From Hibiscus mutabilis (Eukaryota; Streptophyta; Magnoliopsida; Malvales; Malvaceae), in contig CM033747.1 in assembly GCA_019671005.1 (NCBI GenBank), positions 25,633,188-25,697,187 on the forward strand: a stretch of DNA of 64,000 nucleotides. Direction: 5' to 3'. Below the pieces are notes generated by a model. That model worked only from the letters and a program-made list of their open reading frames with translations. It was not told where the DNA came from and ran no database searches. A program made the position numbers and the translations under genes. The first letter of the stretch is position 1, and each line of letters begins with the position of its first letter. Below are positions 33,578-46,059 of the stretch, one piece after another.

Positions 33578-33727
33578 TGTCTATTATAACATTTTTAGAA
33601 ATCATATTAGTAAAGAGCCCCATCAAGTTATATAAGCAATACATCAATAACATGTCATCCTAGGGGCATGTACACTTTAAACAAATCCATCTAACTCAGT
33701 TTAGCCTCCAGAATCGGCTAAACCTTT

Positions 33728-33739
33728 GCTCTGATACCA
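33728..33739 (-). promoter_or_regulatory. Primer-binding site of element B (initiator tRNA-Met type)
   Basis: Minus strand TGGTATCAGAGC, the standard complement of plant initiator tRNA-Met, five bases from the LTR end at 33745. Confidence 0.9.
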
Positions 33740-33744
33740 ATAAA

Positions 33745-36700
33745 TGTAACACCCTCAACGTATATTCAATAATTAAATATACATTGAAGATGTTACTAAA
33801 TTTTTTAACTAATTTCTTGATTTGTATTTAAAAAAAAACAAGTTTAGTAAAATAACTTTTTCCTCGGTTTCATTGAATTATAAACCTGTCTAGTAACACC
33901 TAGTTTCAACCCTGAATTAATTAAATAAATATTTAAGACATATATTAACTTGAAAATATAATTCAGGGTGTAAACTATGTATGCTACCTAGTCTTTTTTT
34001 TTAAAAATCGCTACTTGATTAGCATAAACTACATAATATTTATACCAAATCCCACTGTTAATAATTTAAAACCATACCACTTATCCTTAATACGTAGATT
34101 ACAGACCCATTTAAAATAAGTAACCTAACTTATAAGTTCAGTAATATGAAACAACTTCATATTTAGAAATACGAGTACATGCCACTAGTCTAGGATGTAA
34201 GTGTACATACTATTGCTTATAAGGGGTAACTTGATTTCCAAAAGTGTAGCTCCTTCCTCGATACTATTAGCCCAATCGACTTACGTGTAATACAAATCAC
34301 ACGCTGAGTATAACATAGTGAGGCATAAGTGTAACAATATGAACAATTAACATAAATATCACAATATTTATAAAATGGCAAGCAATATCTCGTACTTGTT
34401 TATATCATTTCATCATTTATCATGGTAAATGAGAAACTAACTTATTTCAGTGAATCATGCTTGCATGTATGTATGTTCAAAGTCATAATATCAGTCTTAC
34501 TTTATCTTTAATAAAATAAGATAAACATACTGGTCTATTTACTTGCTTAAAAGAATTTTCCTGGTTTATTGCCCAAAGTACAATTTCATGTGATGCTATG
34601 GTACGCGAGTCATCGTGACACCGTAGTGTCTTTGACGCCGTAGCGTCTGAGATGAGTATGTACTCGAGGACGCCCTTTGCTCCTCATACTCGCACATTTT
34701 GTGCTATGTAACACCTTAGTGTTTAAAACGACTCCGTAGAGTCTAACTCAACTTCGTAAAGTCTATCTCGACTCTGCAGAGTCTATCTCAACTCCGAAGA
34801 GTTTATCTCGACCCCGAAGAGTCTCTCGCACCGTAGTGCTATGATGCAGCTGCTATGACTCTATGGATATCCAACTATACCAAGACTTTCACACTAGTAC
34901 TCGGGCATAACAATATAATATTCACAATTTCAATATCCAATTTATAATACTATCATCCATAATTCGATAATGGGCAGTTCATACCCAAAATCTAAAATAT
35001 GATTTATCTTAGATAAATCATTATACCATTTCCATGTATCTCGTATACCATTTAATTTTCATGCCATTTGCATAATTTGATCAACATACTTTTTTCATTA
35101 ATATCAAGGTCGACTTATCGCAAGTCGTCCTATTTATAACATGTCATATATGCATATAATGCACTCACCTAGGCTATGCAAAATACTAGCCTCACTAAGC
35201 TAGTTCTCTACTTTTTCCTTGCCTCGTTTATCTTGTGCTTCCTTGTTTTGCTCGATTGCTGCAATTTACCCATCGAACATATACAATATACATGTTAGAT
35301 TTATCCTTAAATCTAACACTACTTAATTATAAAGTACTAGCATAATTATTCGAATATAAAAAAATTTCTAAAAATTTCCCCTTTTTCTCCCTTGGAAGCC
35401 GAAAAGTTCAATTTTGTCCCTAGTGACCATTTTGCAAGTTTTGCAAATTATTCAAGCCCAAATAAAAATTTCTTCATAATTCTAACATTTTCCACTAACT
35501 TTTACTCAATGCCCTTCAATCCACTAACATTTTCTAAAGTGACATTTTAGTCACTAATTCCACCCAAAAGTTAGCAAAATTGTACTAATTTTTCAATCCA
35601 ACATTTTTACCATTTTCCTCAAATTTTCCCTTCTATTTTGACCTTTGGCCGAAATGGTCACTAAACTTTTCCAATGTTGTTTTTCATTCGAACAACGTTC
35701 TAATATGCTCAAAATAATTTTTCCAACATATAATCTTCATTTCCAAAAATTAACAATTAAATCCCCAAATTCTTCCTACTTGGTAAATTAGGTATCCAAA
35801 ACTTTGCAAAGACTTTATTTTAGTCCTAATGCCATAATCAAGCTTCCAAATTCATAATCTCTTCAAATCCACCACTAACATAATTTTTACTATATTTCCT
35901 CTAATTTACCAAACATACCATAATAGTCACTTAATAAACTTGTTGAGGATTTTTCCACTCCAACATCAAAATCAAGCTTGTAACATCATAATTCTTACAT
36001 ATTCATCCTTAATTTCAAAACCCTAAATAAAATCCCAAATTATAGGGTTAGGGTTTATGTCTTCAAACATGAAATTAATCTAATTCTAAGCTTGATTTCA
36101 ACTCCACAACACTTGAGTTGCTTAAATCATACTTCAATTTCAACATAGAACATGAAACCCTAATTTCTCTCTCATCAATAACATGAATAATTCTTCATAT
36201 TACCATGCAAAATTACTATCAAAAGAAAGAGCATGAAGCATAGATCAATTTTTCTCAAAGCAACATACCTTGATTCTAACTTTAAAGCCTTCAAAATTGC
36301 CTTGGAAATTTTTGTGTAATTTTCCCTCTTTCTTCCTCTTAGTTTCAAAAATAATAGATGAAGATGAACTAATTTGTTCATCTTTTATTTTAATAATGCC
36401 AAATGTTTTAAATAAATGAATATTAAATTCATTTAATTCCTTATGTCCAAAAAATCCTCCAACTATATCTTATTTTCAAAATTGTCATTTTGTAAAAATG
36501 GAACCAAGTCTAGTTAGATTCTAACTATAAACATTAAAATATTCATAAAAATAATATTTTATGAATTTTCCCTGGCTTATGGAACTGCCTTTAAATTCAA
36601 ATTCGACCCGATTACCCGATAATCACTACTACGATTTTCCAATTTCCGAACTACCGGGTAAAATCTGAAATCCTCATAATTCCAATCTCCATAAATAAAT

Positions 36701-37357
36701 ATTTTTGACATACAAAATATTCCATAATTTTGTAAATATCAAAATCTTGAAATTTTAAATCGATCCAATATACTGATAATTTACCCAAAATCTTTATCGG
36801 ATAAATTTCTCTTGATAATCCTTTATCTGTTATCCTCACGAATAATATTAACTCGAACTAATTCCTTTTTATCAGTCTTAATTAATGACATGAGACTTTC
36901 CCAAAAGGCCACCCATTCTATGACCTGAGCACGCTTAACTTTGCAGTTCGATCTAAATTCAATATCTTATACTATATTTTTATTCGAATCAAGTATCTGC
37001 ATATATAAATTATCCCCTAATTATTTGATAAAAATGGATTCCCACATAAATCCATTACCGAAAATCTAGTTATGCAGATCAACTTCCTGTAACCGGTACT
37101 ACTTATCTATGTAAATAAAATATTTCATCAGAAACCTATTCTTTTCTCATCGGATTTCAACCAAACTTCGCAAGTACCCTATTTTGATTGCTCTCTATCA
37201 CATGGTACTCTTAATTCTAGAAAATTCCTTTTCTAGAGTCCATAATTAAAAAATCCTAACTTTATATTTTATCATTTTAGTCACTAAGTTAGCTTTTAAG
37301 CCCTTAACTTAGTGCTAAACGACTCTTGAACAACTTAGCAAATTTCGGGGTATTACA
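33745..37357 (-). repeat. 5' LTR of element B (3.61 kb)
   Basis: TGTAACACCCTCAAC...GGGTATTACA, the partner of 27307-30920. Contains five 20-bp repeats (34727-34825) and a 68-codon open frame at 36175-36381 matching that of the other LTR, which is probably chance. Confidence 0.9.
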
Positions 37358-37362
37358 CGGCA

Positions 37363-37980
37363 TTTTATTCATGAAATAAATTTATAGAGTAGACAAAAGG
37401 TTAGAAGCGTTTCTCCTTTGAACTTTTAACGGGTTCCATTTCTAAAGCAAGGCTCCTATAGTCCATTACATGAGATTCGGTTCTAGGGAAGGGTACCCAA
37501 ATTGTCCTCGTTGTCCCTTACTAAAGGTAGCAAGGCCCGTGATCCTCACCCATTATAGGCTTGAAATGGACCAAGTTCAATTCAACGAGATACATCCCTT
37601 ATTCCTATACGGTGGTAACCTACACGAAAGCATAAGAAATATATCTTGAAAGCGATTCACCAGCCTATACAGTGGTAGCCCACACGAAGGCGATATCACA
37701 CTTCCACTTAAAATAGGACGGAGCTAGGGTAGAAAGATCATGGAATGCAATGCAAGTGCACGGTGTGTGAGGAGAAACTCTCAAACCTTTTGACACCCTA
37801 TGTCTATATTCACTTATACTAAGCAGAAAAAGTAAAGGCAATTATATTTACAGAAATAAAATGCATGTCCTATTATCTAAAAAAATTATATTTTAAATTA
37901 AAATCGAATTCGTCAATTTCCAACGACCAAGACTAAAAGATAATTGACTCGTGGCTTGACTCTCTTTTTATTTTAAAAGC
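37363..37980 (-). other. PBS-proximal leader of element A
   Basis: No gene. Related to the leader of element C: GGGTACCCAAATTGTCC, GGTAGCAAGGCCC and CACCCATTATAGGCT are shared with 4935-5010. It joins 27306 across element B. Confidence 0.7.
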
Positions 37981-37998
37981 TCCCCAGCGGAGTCGCTA
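37981..37998 (-). promoter_or_regulatory. Primer-binding site of element A
   Basis: Minus strand TAGCGACTCCGCTGGGGA, two bases from the LTR. It differs from element C's site in the second base (TAG for TGG), a likely later mutation. Confidence 0.65.
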
Positions 37999-38000
37999 GT

Positions 38001-39008
38001 TGTAATCACTCAAATTCGTCCGATGCTCTCTTTTTCTCTTTTAAAATTTATTTTGATTATATTTAATTTAGAAAACCCTTTTCTGGTTTTGAAATTAAAA
38101 ATATGGAGTCGCCGCCGACCATTTTTTTAAAAAAAGGTAGACCGAACACCAAAATAAAACCAGAGATTACAAATTCGGGTCCAGGAGTTGGTTACAGATG
38201 GGGAAGGATTAGCACCTCACACCGCCCAAAATTGGTACCTAGTCGATTATTTAGTCTCTTGGTATTGGAAATTACAAATTCGATTAAAATTTAAAATACG
38301 ATTCTTAAATGCCGAAAATATTGAGAGAACCGTATCCCTATGCGCCTGAGACACGATTTCTTGTTTTCTTGGAAAAATCGAGGAAATCACATCCCTATAC
38401 GCCTGGGATACAATTTCTCGAGGTTTTAAAGTTTTGAAATTAATTTCTTTAAAAATATATTTTTTTGATGATTTAAAAAACATATATGATGCAAAATTAT
38501 AAGATAACATGTAAAATATATACTTAAAAATATAATACTTAAGGTAAAATATATTTAATATTTATATTTTAAAAAATCTATATATAAAGTTAGTAGTTTT
38601 TATATATATTTAAAAAGATAAGTATTTATTATTTTATATATATACTTAAAATATAAAATGTAAAGTAATATTTATATGTATTATTTATTAAAATATACCA
38701 ATATATATTTTGAGTTAGAAGTTTATATATATATTTTACAAAAGTAAGTATTTATTATTATTTTTTTATATATATTGTAATCAAACAAATTTTTTATTAT
38801 TATTTTAAAATACATAAAACCTTATATATATATTTATAATATATAAAATATAAATATATATATATATTATATATATAAAAATATGAACCATGGTAAAAAA
38901 AACATATATATATGCATATACATACATCTTGTATATGATGTTGATATATAATATAAAAAATAAACTACTTTATATAATAATATATATTATACATATAATA
39001 ATAATAAC

Positions 39009-39062
<54 letters not shown>

Positions 39063-40191
39063 GGACTAAGTTGAAATAAGGCAGAAATTAAAGCTAAAAA
39101 AACCATGAAAAGGACAAAAAAGAAAAGGAAATAAAGTTTGAAGGACTAGACGCGAAATTAACCCTAGACAAAAGTAAAAAACTGGATAAAAACCAGGGAC
39201 CAAGAATGTAATTAGACCATTCAAAATGGCGCAAATCCTCCCCGGGTTACAGGGTCATCGCGCGGGTCGGGGCCTCAAAACGGCATCGTTTAAGGGTTGC
39301 TGGTTTAAACATAATTAAAAGGTTATTTTTTTGTTATTGTGAATAAAAAAACCCTAATTTTTTCTCAATCCTCTCTTCTCAGCCTTAGACCAGAGCAGCG
39401 GCGCCGCTCTAACCTTGATTTCACGCCACTCACCGGCGCGTGGCCTCGCGGCGGACTCACGGCGGCCAGGTAAGCATGAAAATTTATTTTTTATTTCGGT
39501 TTACAAATTTTTAAAACAAAAATTCTTTTTTTATTTTCTAAACTAAAAACCCCTTTTAAAATTTGAGTCTAAATTTTTTATTTTGAAACAAAATATAAAA
39601 ACGTTTGCTTTGATTTGTAGATAGAGGAAAGAAGAAGGTGCTCTGAATTTTTGTTTGATTTTTTTGATTTTCAAAAACCCTTTTTTACAATTTTCGAACT
39701 GAAATTCCCCCTTTACAAAGATTTTTTTCGAAAGTGAACCCCTTTTCATATTTCCATTCGGGTTATATAAACCCTTTTTACAATAGAAAAATTAATAACA
39801 ACTCCCATATATTTTATTGTTGCAGATCTTGCCGGATTTTTAGGATTGTAGCAGAAGGTATGGGTTGATTTTTTTAGGGTGATGGGTCGATAGGGAAGAT
39901 AGGGGTATGATGGCTTGGGATGGTAGATTTAGGATATAGGGTAGGTTTAGAGTTTTTTAGGGTTGATTTGGGGTTTGGAATGTGATCGTAGGAGTCAAAG
40001 CAGTGGCCGAAAAAATAAGCAGCGGCGGCGGCAAGAGGTGGCAGCGGCGGCTAATATTAGAGTTGGGATTATTAGAGTTTTTTTAACAATTAGGGTTTTT
40101 TGGTTCGGGCAGAGTCGGGTTTGGTCCTGGATCCGGGTCGGGTAAATCGTTTGGGTTTATGGATTTGGGTTGGGCAAAACGGGTTATTACA
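38001..40191 (-). repeat. 5' LTR of element A (right, 2.19 kb)
   Basis: TGTAATCACTCAAATTCG...GGGTTATTACA. It is uninterrupted and gives the reference for the insertions in the left LTR. Contains the GAGTTGGTTACAG...GGTAC block (about 38185-38240), an (AAT)n run, and the antisense exon-like module: donor CCAG|GTAAGC at 39469/39470, acceptor TTGTTGCAG|ATC at 39825/39826. It also has a short GC-rich segment at 39237-39300 that the left copy lacks. Confidence 0.9.
38996..39061. repeat. (AAT)n microsatellite in right LTR of A
   Basis: About twenty AAT units with one AAC interruption, longer than the homologous run at 14648-14693. Confidence 0.9.
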
Positions 40192-40196
40192 ATTAC

Positions 40197-41069
40197 ATTA
40201 TTAAATAAATAATTTTTTCTCTTACAAATCAAGACCCTGAACATCTCCCACCGTTTTTTCTTCTTCAATTGTCATCTTCATCACTATTGATGTTACTGTT
40301 TAGAAATTGCAGAATAAGGTGGATTTGCTTTTTAAATTCAAGCATTCAAACATAAACCCTTGCTCTTCAACAATTTTTCTTATTTGCAGGACATCTCATG
40401 TTGTCTCAGTTTCCTCACAGTCCTCATATTCACCACGAAAATGGTGATAATTTTGTAGTACTACTTTTCGTCTCTGAATCAAGGGCGACAGAGTTTAACC
40501 ATCTCATCGGCGACGACCATTCTCTACTACGTGTTGACGAACTAAAAATTTTGTCCCAAAATTGCCGCTGCCATCGCCCTCTAATTGAAACGGTGCTTGT
40601 AAACAGCAGCCTCTAATGATGATACATATGGCAGCCGATGGAAGGGCCTTCGCTCATTTCACCAAATCACGGGTAGCTAATTGCAAGTTAAAAACATTGC
40701 TTTCATTAGGCAACGTGAAAAGTGATGGAAACCATTGCTTTAATTTGGGTCTGTTTGATCAAACTATATCAAAGTAACAATAATTTTTCATTTGTTTCCC
40801 ATTCGCCGCCAGACTAAGAGACCTCAGGCAAAGGAATATTTCGCGAAAGTCATTTCGAACATGGCACGTGGGGCTGCCACCGTTTCAGACATGACAAAGG
40901 AAGAAGTTGCGGTAAGAAGAAGAGGAAAGAAAGATGTCCGACTACGATCTGGATGTGAATTTCAAATGTTTTTCTGATTTTTCATGGGGTTACCATAGTT
41001 TTGGCTTGACGGCGGAGCAAGGTGGTTGGAGTTGAAATAAAAAAAATTATTTTTTCTATTTCTATGCCA
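40197..41069. other. Interior of the MULE: gene-like sequence of unknown origin
   Basis: About 870 bp, less AT-rich than its surroundings. Plus-strand open stretches at 40398-40616 (72 codons) and 40792-40977 (61 codons) are preceded by splice-acceptor-like TTATTTGCAG (40380-40389) and separated by non-open sequence. I recognise no protein family. It could be a captured host gene fragment (Pack-MULE) or a random interior. Confidence 0.35.
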
Positions 41070-41244
41070 CATCATCATCTAACGGTCAACTTAGTAAAAG
41101 TTAACAGTTTTCGTCGATCAACAGTGATCAAGGGGCTAATCTGTTGTAATGTGCGAACTAGAGGACCTAATTGAACGTGTTTTTGCGCGAGGGGCGACAT
41201 TGCTAATTTGGGTCGAACTCGAGAGCAAAATAACCCCTTTAGCC
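41070..41244. repeat. MULE terminal inverted repeat, right
   Basis: Inverse partner of 13126-13300, ending AATAACCCCTTTAGCC and followed by the TSD TTTAAATTA (41245-41253). Confidence 0.8.
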
Positions 41245-41351
41245 TTTAAATTATTTATCAAATTACATACAATCTAAATTATTTATGAAAAATAACACTT
41301 ATTTATATCACATAAAGCAAAAGTGTGATTTTCATAAGTTATTTGTGCCAC

Positions 41352-41961
41352 TAGGGGTGTAAACGAGCCGAGTCGAGCTCGAGTAGTGCTGAACTCGACT
41401 CAGCAAGTGAAGATTTCAAGTCGAGTTTGAGCTCGAGTAATTTTTAATGAGCTTGAGAAATCTGAGCTCGACTCGACTCGTTAAGAACTCGAGTTGAGTT
41501 CGTGCCCAATCGAGTCAAGTGTTGACCGATCTTTGACCGTGTCGGACTTGAGTAGCTCGCCATCTGTCACGTCTCATTTAAAGCCCTATCAAGAAAAAAA
41601 CTTTGATACACAAGTTGTGAAAACTCAAGCTTGTTAATTTTAGAGTTTATGGTGTCAGTTTAGGGTTCAGAAGTTTAGGTTATTGGGTTTAGGATTTAGA
41701 TTTTAGGGTTTAAGACTTATGTTTAGGGTTTTATTTTAGGGTTTTAAGTTTAATAATTTAGATTTTAAATTATAAAAAATAAAAAAATTGAGTATAATAT
41801 ATTTTTGAGTAGCTCGCGAGCTTTTTGAGTCGGGTATCAAGTAGCTCTGCTCGTTAAAAACTCGAGTCGAGTTCAAGCTTGAGTTGAGTCTAATCAAGTC
41901 GAACTTTAACCGAGTCGAGCTCGAGTAACTCGCGATCTGTCTCGTCTCATTTACAGCCCTA
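41352..41961. mobile_element. hAT-type MITE (610 bp) with 8-bp TSD
   Basis: Left end TAGGGGTGTAAACGAGCC; right end reverse-complemented TAGGGCTGTAAATGAGAC. Flanked by TGTGCCAC at 41344-41351 and 41962-41969. The arms are rich in CGAGTCGAGCTCGAG. A third, internal end-like sequence (GTCTCATTTAAAGCCCTA at about 41570-41587) and a TTTAGGG-rich segment (41640-41760) show that it is composite. Confidence 0.85.
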
Positions 41962-41969
41962 TGTGCCAC

Positions 41970-42679
41970 AATATATGCGTTTTTCAAAAAACATACTATA
42001 TCAATCATTTTTTAAATACACCGATGTCATCTTAAAAGCACGTACGTCCATCATGTCTTAATGTCTAAATAAAAAAATTGAACTGACATAAACCAAAAAT
42101 ATGATTATGGTTAATGAATTGTCAAAGTTATTGGTGTTAGTTTATATATATGTAATTAAAGTATTTGCCTTTATTTATTATCAATATGAGATTTAGAAAT
42201 TAAATAAAAAACATATAAAAAAATTCTGACCTATGCACTTTAACTTCGAAAATCTCATATGGCTTAATGTCTAAATAAGAGCTCAAAATATTTTTTTGCC
42301 TAAAGTATTTTTCAGTCTAAATAGGTGTCCAAAGTTACTATTTTGGTCCAAATAAGTGTCTAGAGTGAAAAATATCCATCCAATAAATGCATGACACATG
42401 GTTTTTTCTGTATTTTTCTTTATTTTTTAAAAAAATTAAAAATTTTAAAAAACTCTAAAAATCTCGAAAGTTAAAAAATACTAAGTCTTATATTCTGATT
42501 CTAGCCGTTGTCTTTACCGATCACCATTTCCTCACTCACCACTTTCGTCGCTGGACCTCTACGATATTTTATCTGATCCTCTAATCCACGGACGATAAGT
42601 CTAACATTAAAAGAATGTTGAACTAAAGAAAAAATAAAAACAATGAGCGATAAACGACGTGCGAGTCTTACAACGATAA
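41970..42679. other. AT-rich spacer, nothing recognised
   Basis: No gene or clear element boundary. TCTAAATA/GTCCAAATAAGTGTC motifs recur at 42270-42365, as in dispersed plant repeats. Confidence 0.5.
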
Positions 42680-45404
42680 GTCTTACAACCCAAAATTCGG
42701 GTTAGCGAATCGTGTCTCAGACCCAGGTAGTGGGCCTTTATGTTGGGAGCCCAATTGAGAAAATTGGCATGGGCTTTATCCAAGTTAAGAATTTTAGTTG
42801 GGTCCATTATGTTTGTGGAAATAGGTTTGAATTTTAAAAATGATGGGAATAAGAAAAAAGGGAGGAGGATATGTTGGAAAGATAGAGAAAAAGAAAAGTA
42901 GGAGAGAAAAGGGAAAGTGAGAGAGAAAGTATTGGGGGAAGATTCAAATTCTGATCTACGGAGATTCGGCCCTCTATTGTTGACAACTCCACTGCCATTG
43001 TGTTCATCTCGTCAAGACGAGTTTGCTAGTACCAACGACACCTCCATCAGAGTCACCGTCGAAGGAGGTGAGTGGGATAAAGTTTCAGGTTTTCTAGTTG
43101 AGGAGCTTCAAGAGCTCAAAATGATAAACTGAGACAACCATCATGCTCATCGGCATCGAGAGAGTCAGAATAGGGCTTTGCCGTTGTCGTTCGGCCACAG
43201 AAAACTGGCGCACTCGCCACCACACACCGTCACTATGTGTGGGCAACGTTCAGCTACGTGGGCAGCTATATCGGCTCGAGCCAAGCCATTGGGCTCAAGC
43301 CGTTGGTCCAGTCGGCTGAGACGGCCTATTGAGCTAACCTAAGCTGACCAAGCCGAGCCACAGCCGCACCGTCAGTCGCTGTTGATCGTTGACCGATGTT
43401 GACTTTTTTAGGGGACCCTACCCGGGGGTTTCTCAACATTCTGAGTCTGTTGACGTAGTTCGTTTTGCCAAATTCGAACTCGGTAAGCTATTTTTATGCA
43501 TTTTATTACCTAAAGTAGTTCGATAGTAGAAAATGGCTTATGTATTCGTATTTGTTTTATTCGAGGAATTTATGGACTCGAATATTGGAATTAAAAAGGG
43601 ATGCTTAGATGATCTTGGATGGGGATTTATCACTTTAGCTTAAGGTTAGTACACCTCAAACTCCTATTGCTTTATGAGCATCATAAATGTGATTGCTTTG
43701 CGTGTTAGTATTTGTGAAATATGTAGACGCTGAATAAGCATATGTTGATTAGAGACTTGGTAAATATTGAGATACCTGATGAACTTGAGAATATTCAAGA
43801 CTAGTATGAGCTTCAGAGACCGTGTACGGTCGTTTGAATATTTGTATAATTATCTGATTGGTTGATTTACATGTTGTATTGCTTAAGTGTTTGGTATTTG
43901 AATTGGCATGTTTGATGGAAGTTGTTCTAAATAGAATGATAATTGGTAATATTTGATTAAACGATTATGAAGCTGGTAATTAATATTAATTAAACGGATG
44001 TGGTAGTAGATAAAACCTAATGACTTTTATAAGCTTTAGGGATCGAATAAGCGTTGTAACATCATAATTTGAGGAAATTGTACAAACCTGTGAATAGGAT
44101 ATCAGTACGAGCCTTGGCCGTACAGGTATACGTTTGGGGACCTCATCAGTACGGTTCGGCCCATACCGATACTTGTTGAAATTAAGGATTTCCTATAACC
44201 TATATTAGTATCAGTACACGTGTGAGTACCGATACCCGCTAAACGAAATAATCTCTAACGCTAATAAAAAGATGGAAATTAATGTGGGATATTAATGAGA
44301 TAATATGGATTAATATAGATGATTAATAAAGATGATTAATGTACACTTCCATAATAATTAATAACTTGGTAAACGTTGGTTGACTTGATGGTAATAGCAA
44401 CCATAGAGATCATTAGTGGATCGTGTAATGCTGTGTGATGTGTGGTAGACGTGTCCTTGCTATGTACTAATATGGACACCTAGATGGTTGAGTTACCAAT
44501 GTTTGGTGGGATCCGAATACCCAGTGATAGATGGAGTAGGTTGCAACACCATGGTTAAAGAATCTCGAATGTATGATCTCAATGCTTAGTGGACACGGGC
44601 CTCTTTTGAAGATGCTTGATAAGAGATTTCGGATATAGGTTTATGTATCCCAATGCTTAGTGGTCGCAGGCCTCACCCTATAGAGTGTATGTACCCAATG
44701 CTTAGTGGTCACAGGCCTCACTCATATATTGTGGCATAATGCTTATATGCTATGAGAAGCATTTGCTTTCATGCCATGCTATATGATTAGGCGGCTAGAG
44801 GTAGCGCCATATCTATATGATGTTATGATTCCATTTTACGAGTATGGTTGGGACTTGTGTGCCATGTATGATGATTGCTATGATGAGAGCATGTGTTTAG
44901 AAGACTAGTGGTAGAGCCATATGTTTATTTATCTCTCCTTTTACTCGTACTAGCTTGCGTGATTATGTTTATGGTTAGCATGAAGTATAGTAGAGTAGAT
45001 GTGTACCACTAATCTTTGCAAGCTCAGCGCTCAGAATCATTGTTTTCGTGCATAGGTTAATCGTGGGATCGTAGGATCGATGAGCATTATTAGTTCGGGA
45101 TTCCAACACTTGGTGTTTTTCCAAAGTACAATACTTGGGTTTAGTAGGCTATGTATTCATAGGACCTTACATGTTGGAGTTTGTAATCTTTATTTTGAAA
45201 TTGTATTAATTAAGTCAAATGTTTAAACGTTTTAAATTAAAGCGGAGCTTATTTGTATTTAAATTATTTATCTATATTTTCAGTTGTTGGCTTTAAATGC
45301 TTTTGAAAATTAACTTGTTTGGATTAAACCCAGTTGAATTTTTTTTTATAATTTTTGAGTTGACTCTGAGGCTCAATTATAACATCTGGGTCGATGGTGT
45401 TACA
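42680..45404 (+). mobile_element. Solo LTR related to element D, plus orientation
   Basis: The right end reads GGTCGATGGTGTTACA (45389-45404), like the reverse complement of element D's LTR start (GGGTGTTACA). A CCAATGCTTAGTGGTC..GGCCTCAC motif repeats at about 44580, 44655 and 44695, mirroring the TAGCATCGGTACATACAC repeats of D's LTR on the other strand. Degenerate TACCGATAC motifs occur at 44090-44240. The left end is approximate (TTACAACCCAAAATTCGGG near 42680), and no TSD was found. No gene inside. Confidence 0.55.
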
Positions 45405-46059
45405 CGTCATATCACTAGCAATGTGGTAAACGACATAGATAACAGCTTGATTTGAGACTTTTTAATTTTATGATTTTGACAACTTCTTTTAAAAAATTCT
45501 AAATTTTAATGACGATGATGGTTATGTTCAAGAACGTCTAATACGACAAAATCTGTGTGTATAACTGACATCTACGAAACTAATTCACATATATTGACAT
45601 AAATGATGTACAATTTTTTTCGTTTTTACTGTACATGTCAATCTCAGGTTTGGAGTGGAAAAAATCTAAGTTCGGGCTGGTCAAAATCCCTAAAAACACA
45701 TATCCCCTTTTCCCCTGAATACTCGATCTCGACATCAGGAGGTTTTCTGCTTGATTGTTTTGATTCCTAGATTTCCCTCTTCCTCTTTCCACGGAGTCAA
45801 CATCATTGTTTTATGCTGGGTGCTCGACGACTTTCTTTGGATCTTGGCATATCGAGATGTTTTGGTTTTGCCAGCAGTGGATCAAGTTCTAAATCTCCCT
45901 TTTCTCTATATATTATTTTGTTTCCCTTTCCCTTGCGTTTGTTTACGATTTCATCCCGACATTATTGGTCGGTCCGGCTTCTTTCCTTCTAGACTTCTTT
46001 CAAATCTTCTTTGCAACGTGGTTTCGCTAGTCTTTCATTTGTTCTTTTGCTAGAATCAT
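45405..46059. other. Spacer or LINE 5' region, no gene recognised
   Basis: A 100-codon plus-strand frame at 45751-46053 is hydrophobic and without signature. It may be the 5' untranslated or inter-ORF part of the LINE that follows. Confidence 0.35.

Larger units (their letters stand above)
27307..37357 (-). mobile_element. Element B: chromovirus-type Ty3/gypsy element, internally deleted
   Basis: Minus-strand LTR retrotransposon. LTRs are 27307-30920 and 33745-37357, with a PBS at 33728-33739 and a PPT at 30921-30936. The TSD is CGACA (27302-27306) / CGGCA (37358-37362), differing by one base. The interior is only 2.8 kb: a 21-codon gag start relic, then RT from about its middle, RNase H, integrase and a chromodomain-like end. 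Gag, protease and the RT N-terminus are deleted. LTRs differ by several percent in the parts I compared, so the insertion is not very recent. Confidence 0.9.
13383..40191 (-). mobile_element. Element A: gypsy-like LTR element without pol, carrying three later insertions
   Basis: Minus-strand element with LTRs at 13383-20350 (interrupted) and 38001-40191. A PBS lies next to the right LTR, a purine tract next to the left LTR, and a 5-bp TSD ATTAC flanks it. The interior without element B is about 7.6 kb. Only a zinc-module frame and a coiled-coil frame are recognisable; there is no capsid core, RT, RNase H or integrase, so it must have been mobilised in trans. It shares leader, PBS and an LTR block with element C. 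It sits inside the MULE and contains a MITE, a solo LTR and element B. Confidence 0.85.
13126..41244. mobile_element. Mutator-like (MULE) non-autonomous element, split by element A
   Basis: The outer ends are inverted repeats. The left starts GGTTAAAGGGGTTATTTTG at 13126; the right, reverse-complemented from 41244, starts GGCTAAAGGGGTTATTTTG. Similarity continues for about 175 bp. Both ends are flanked by the same 9 bp, TTTAAATTA (13117-13125 and 41245-41253), the duplication length of Mutator-like transposons. Without element A the MULE would be about 1.3 kb. No transposase is visible. Confidence 0.85.

Noticed and set aside
33728..33739. tRNA gene suggested by GCTCTGATACCA
   Set aside because: Only the 12-base complement of a tRNA end is present, at the exact PBS position; no cloverleaf surrounds it.
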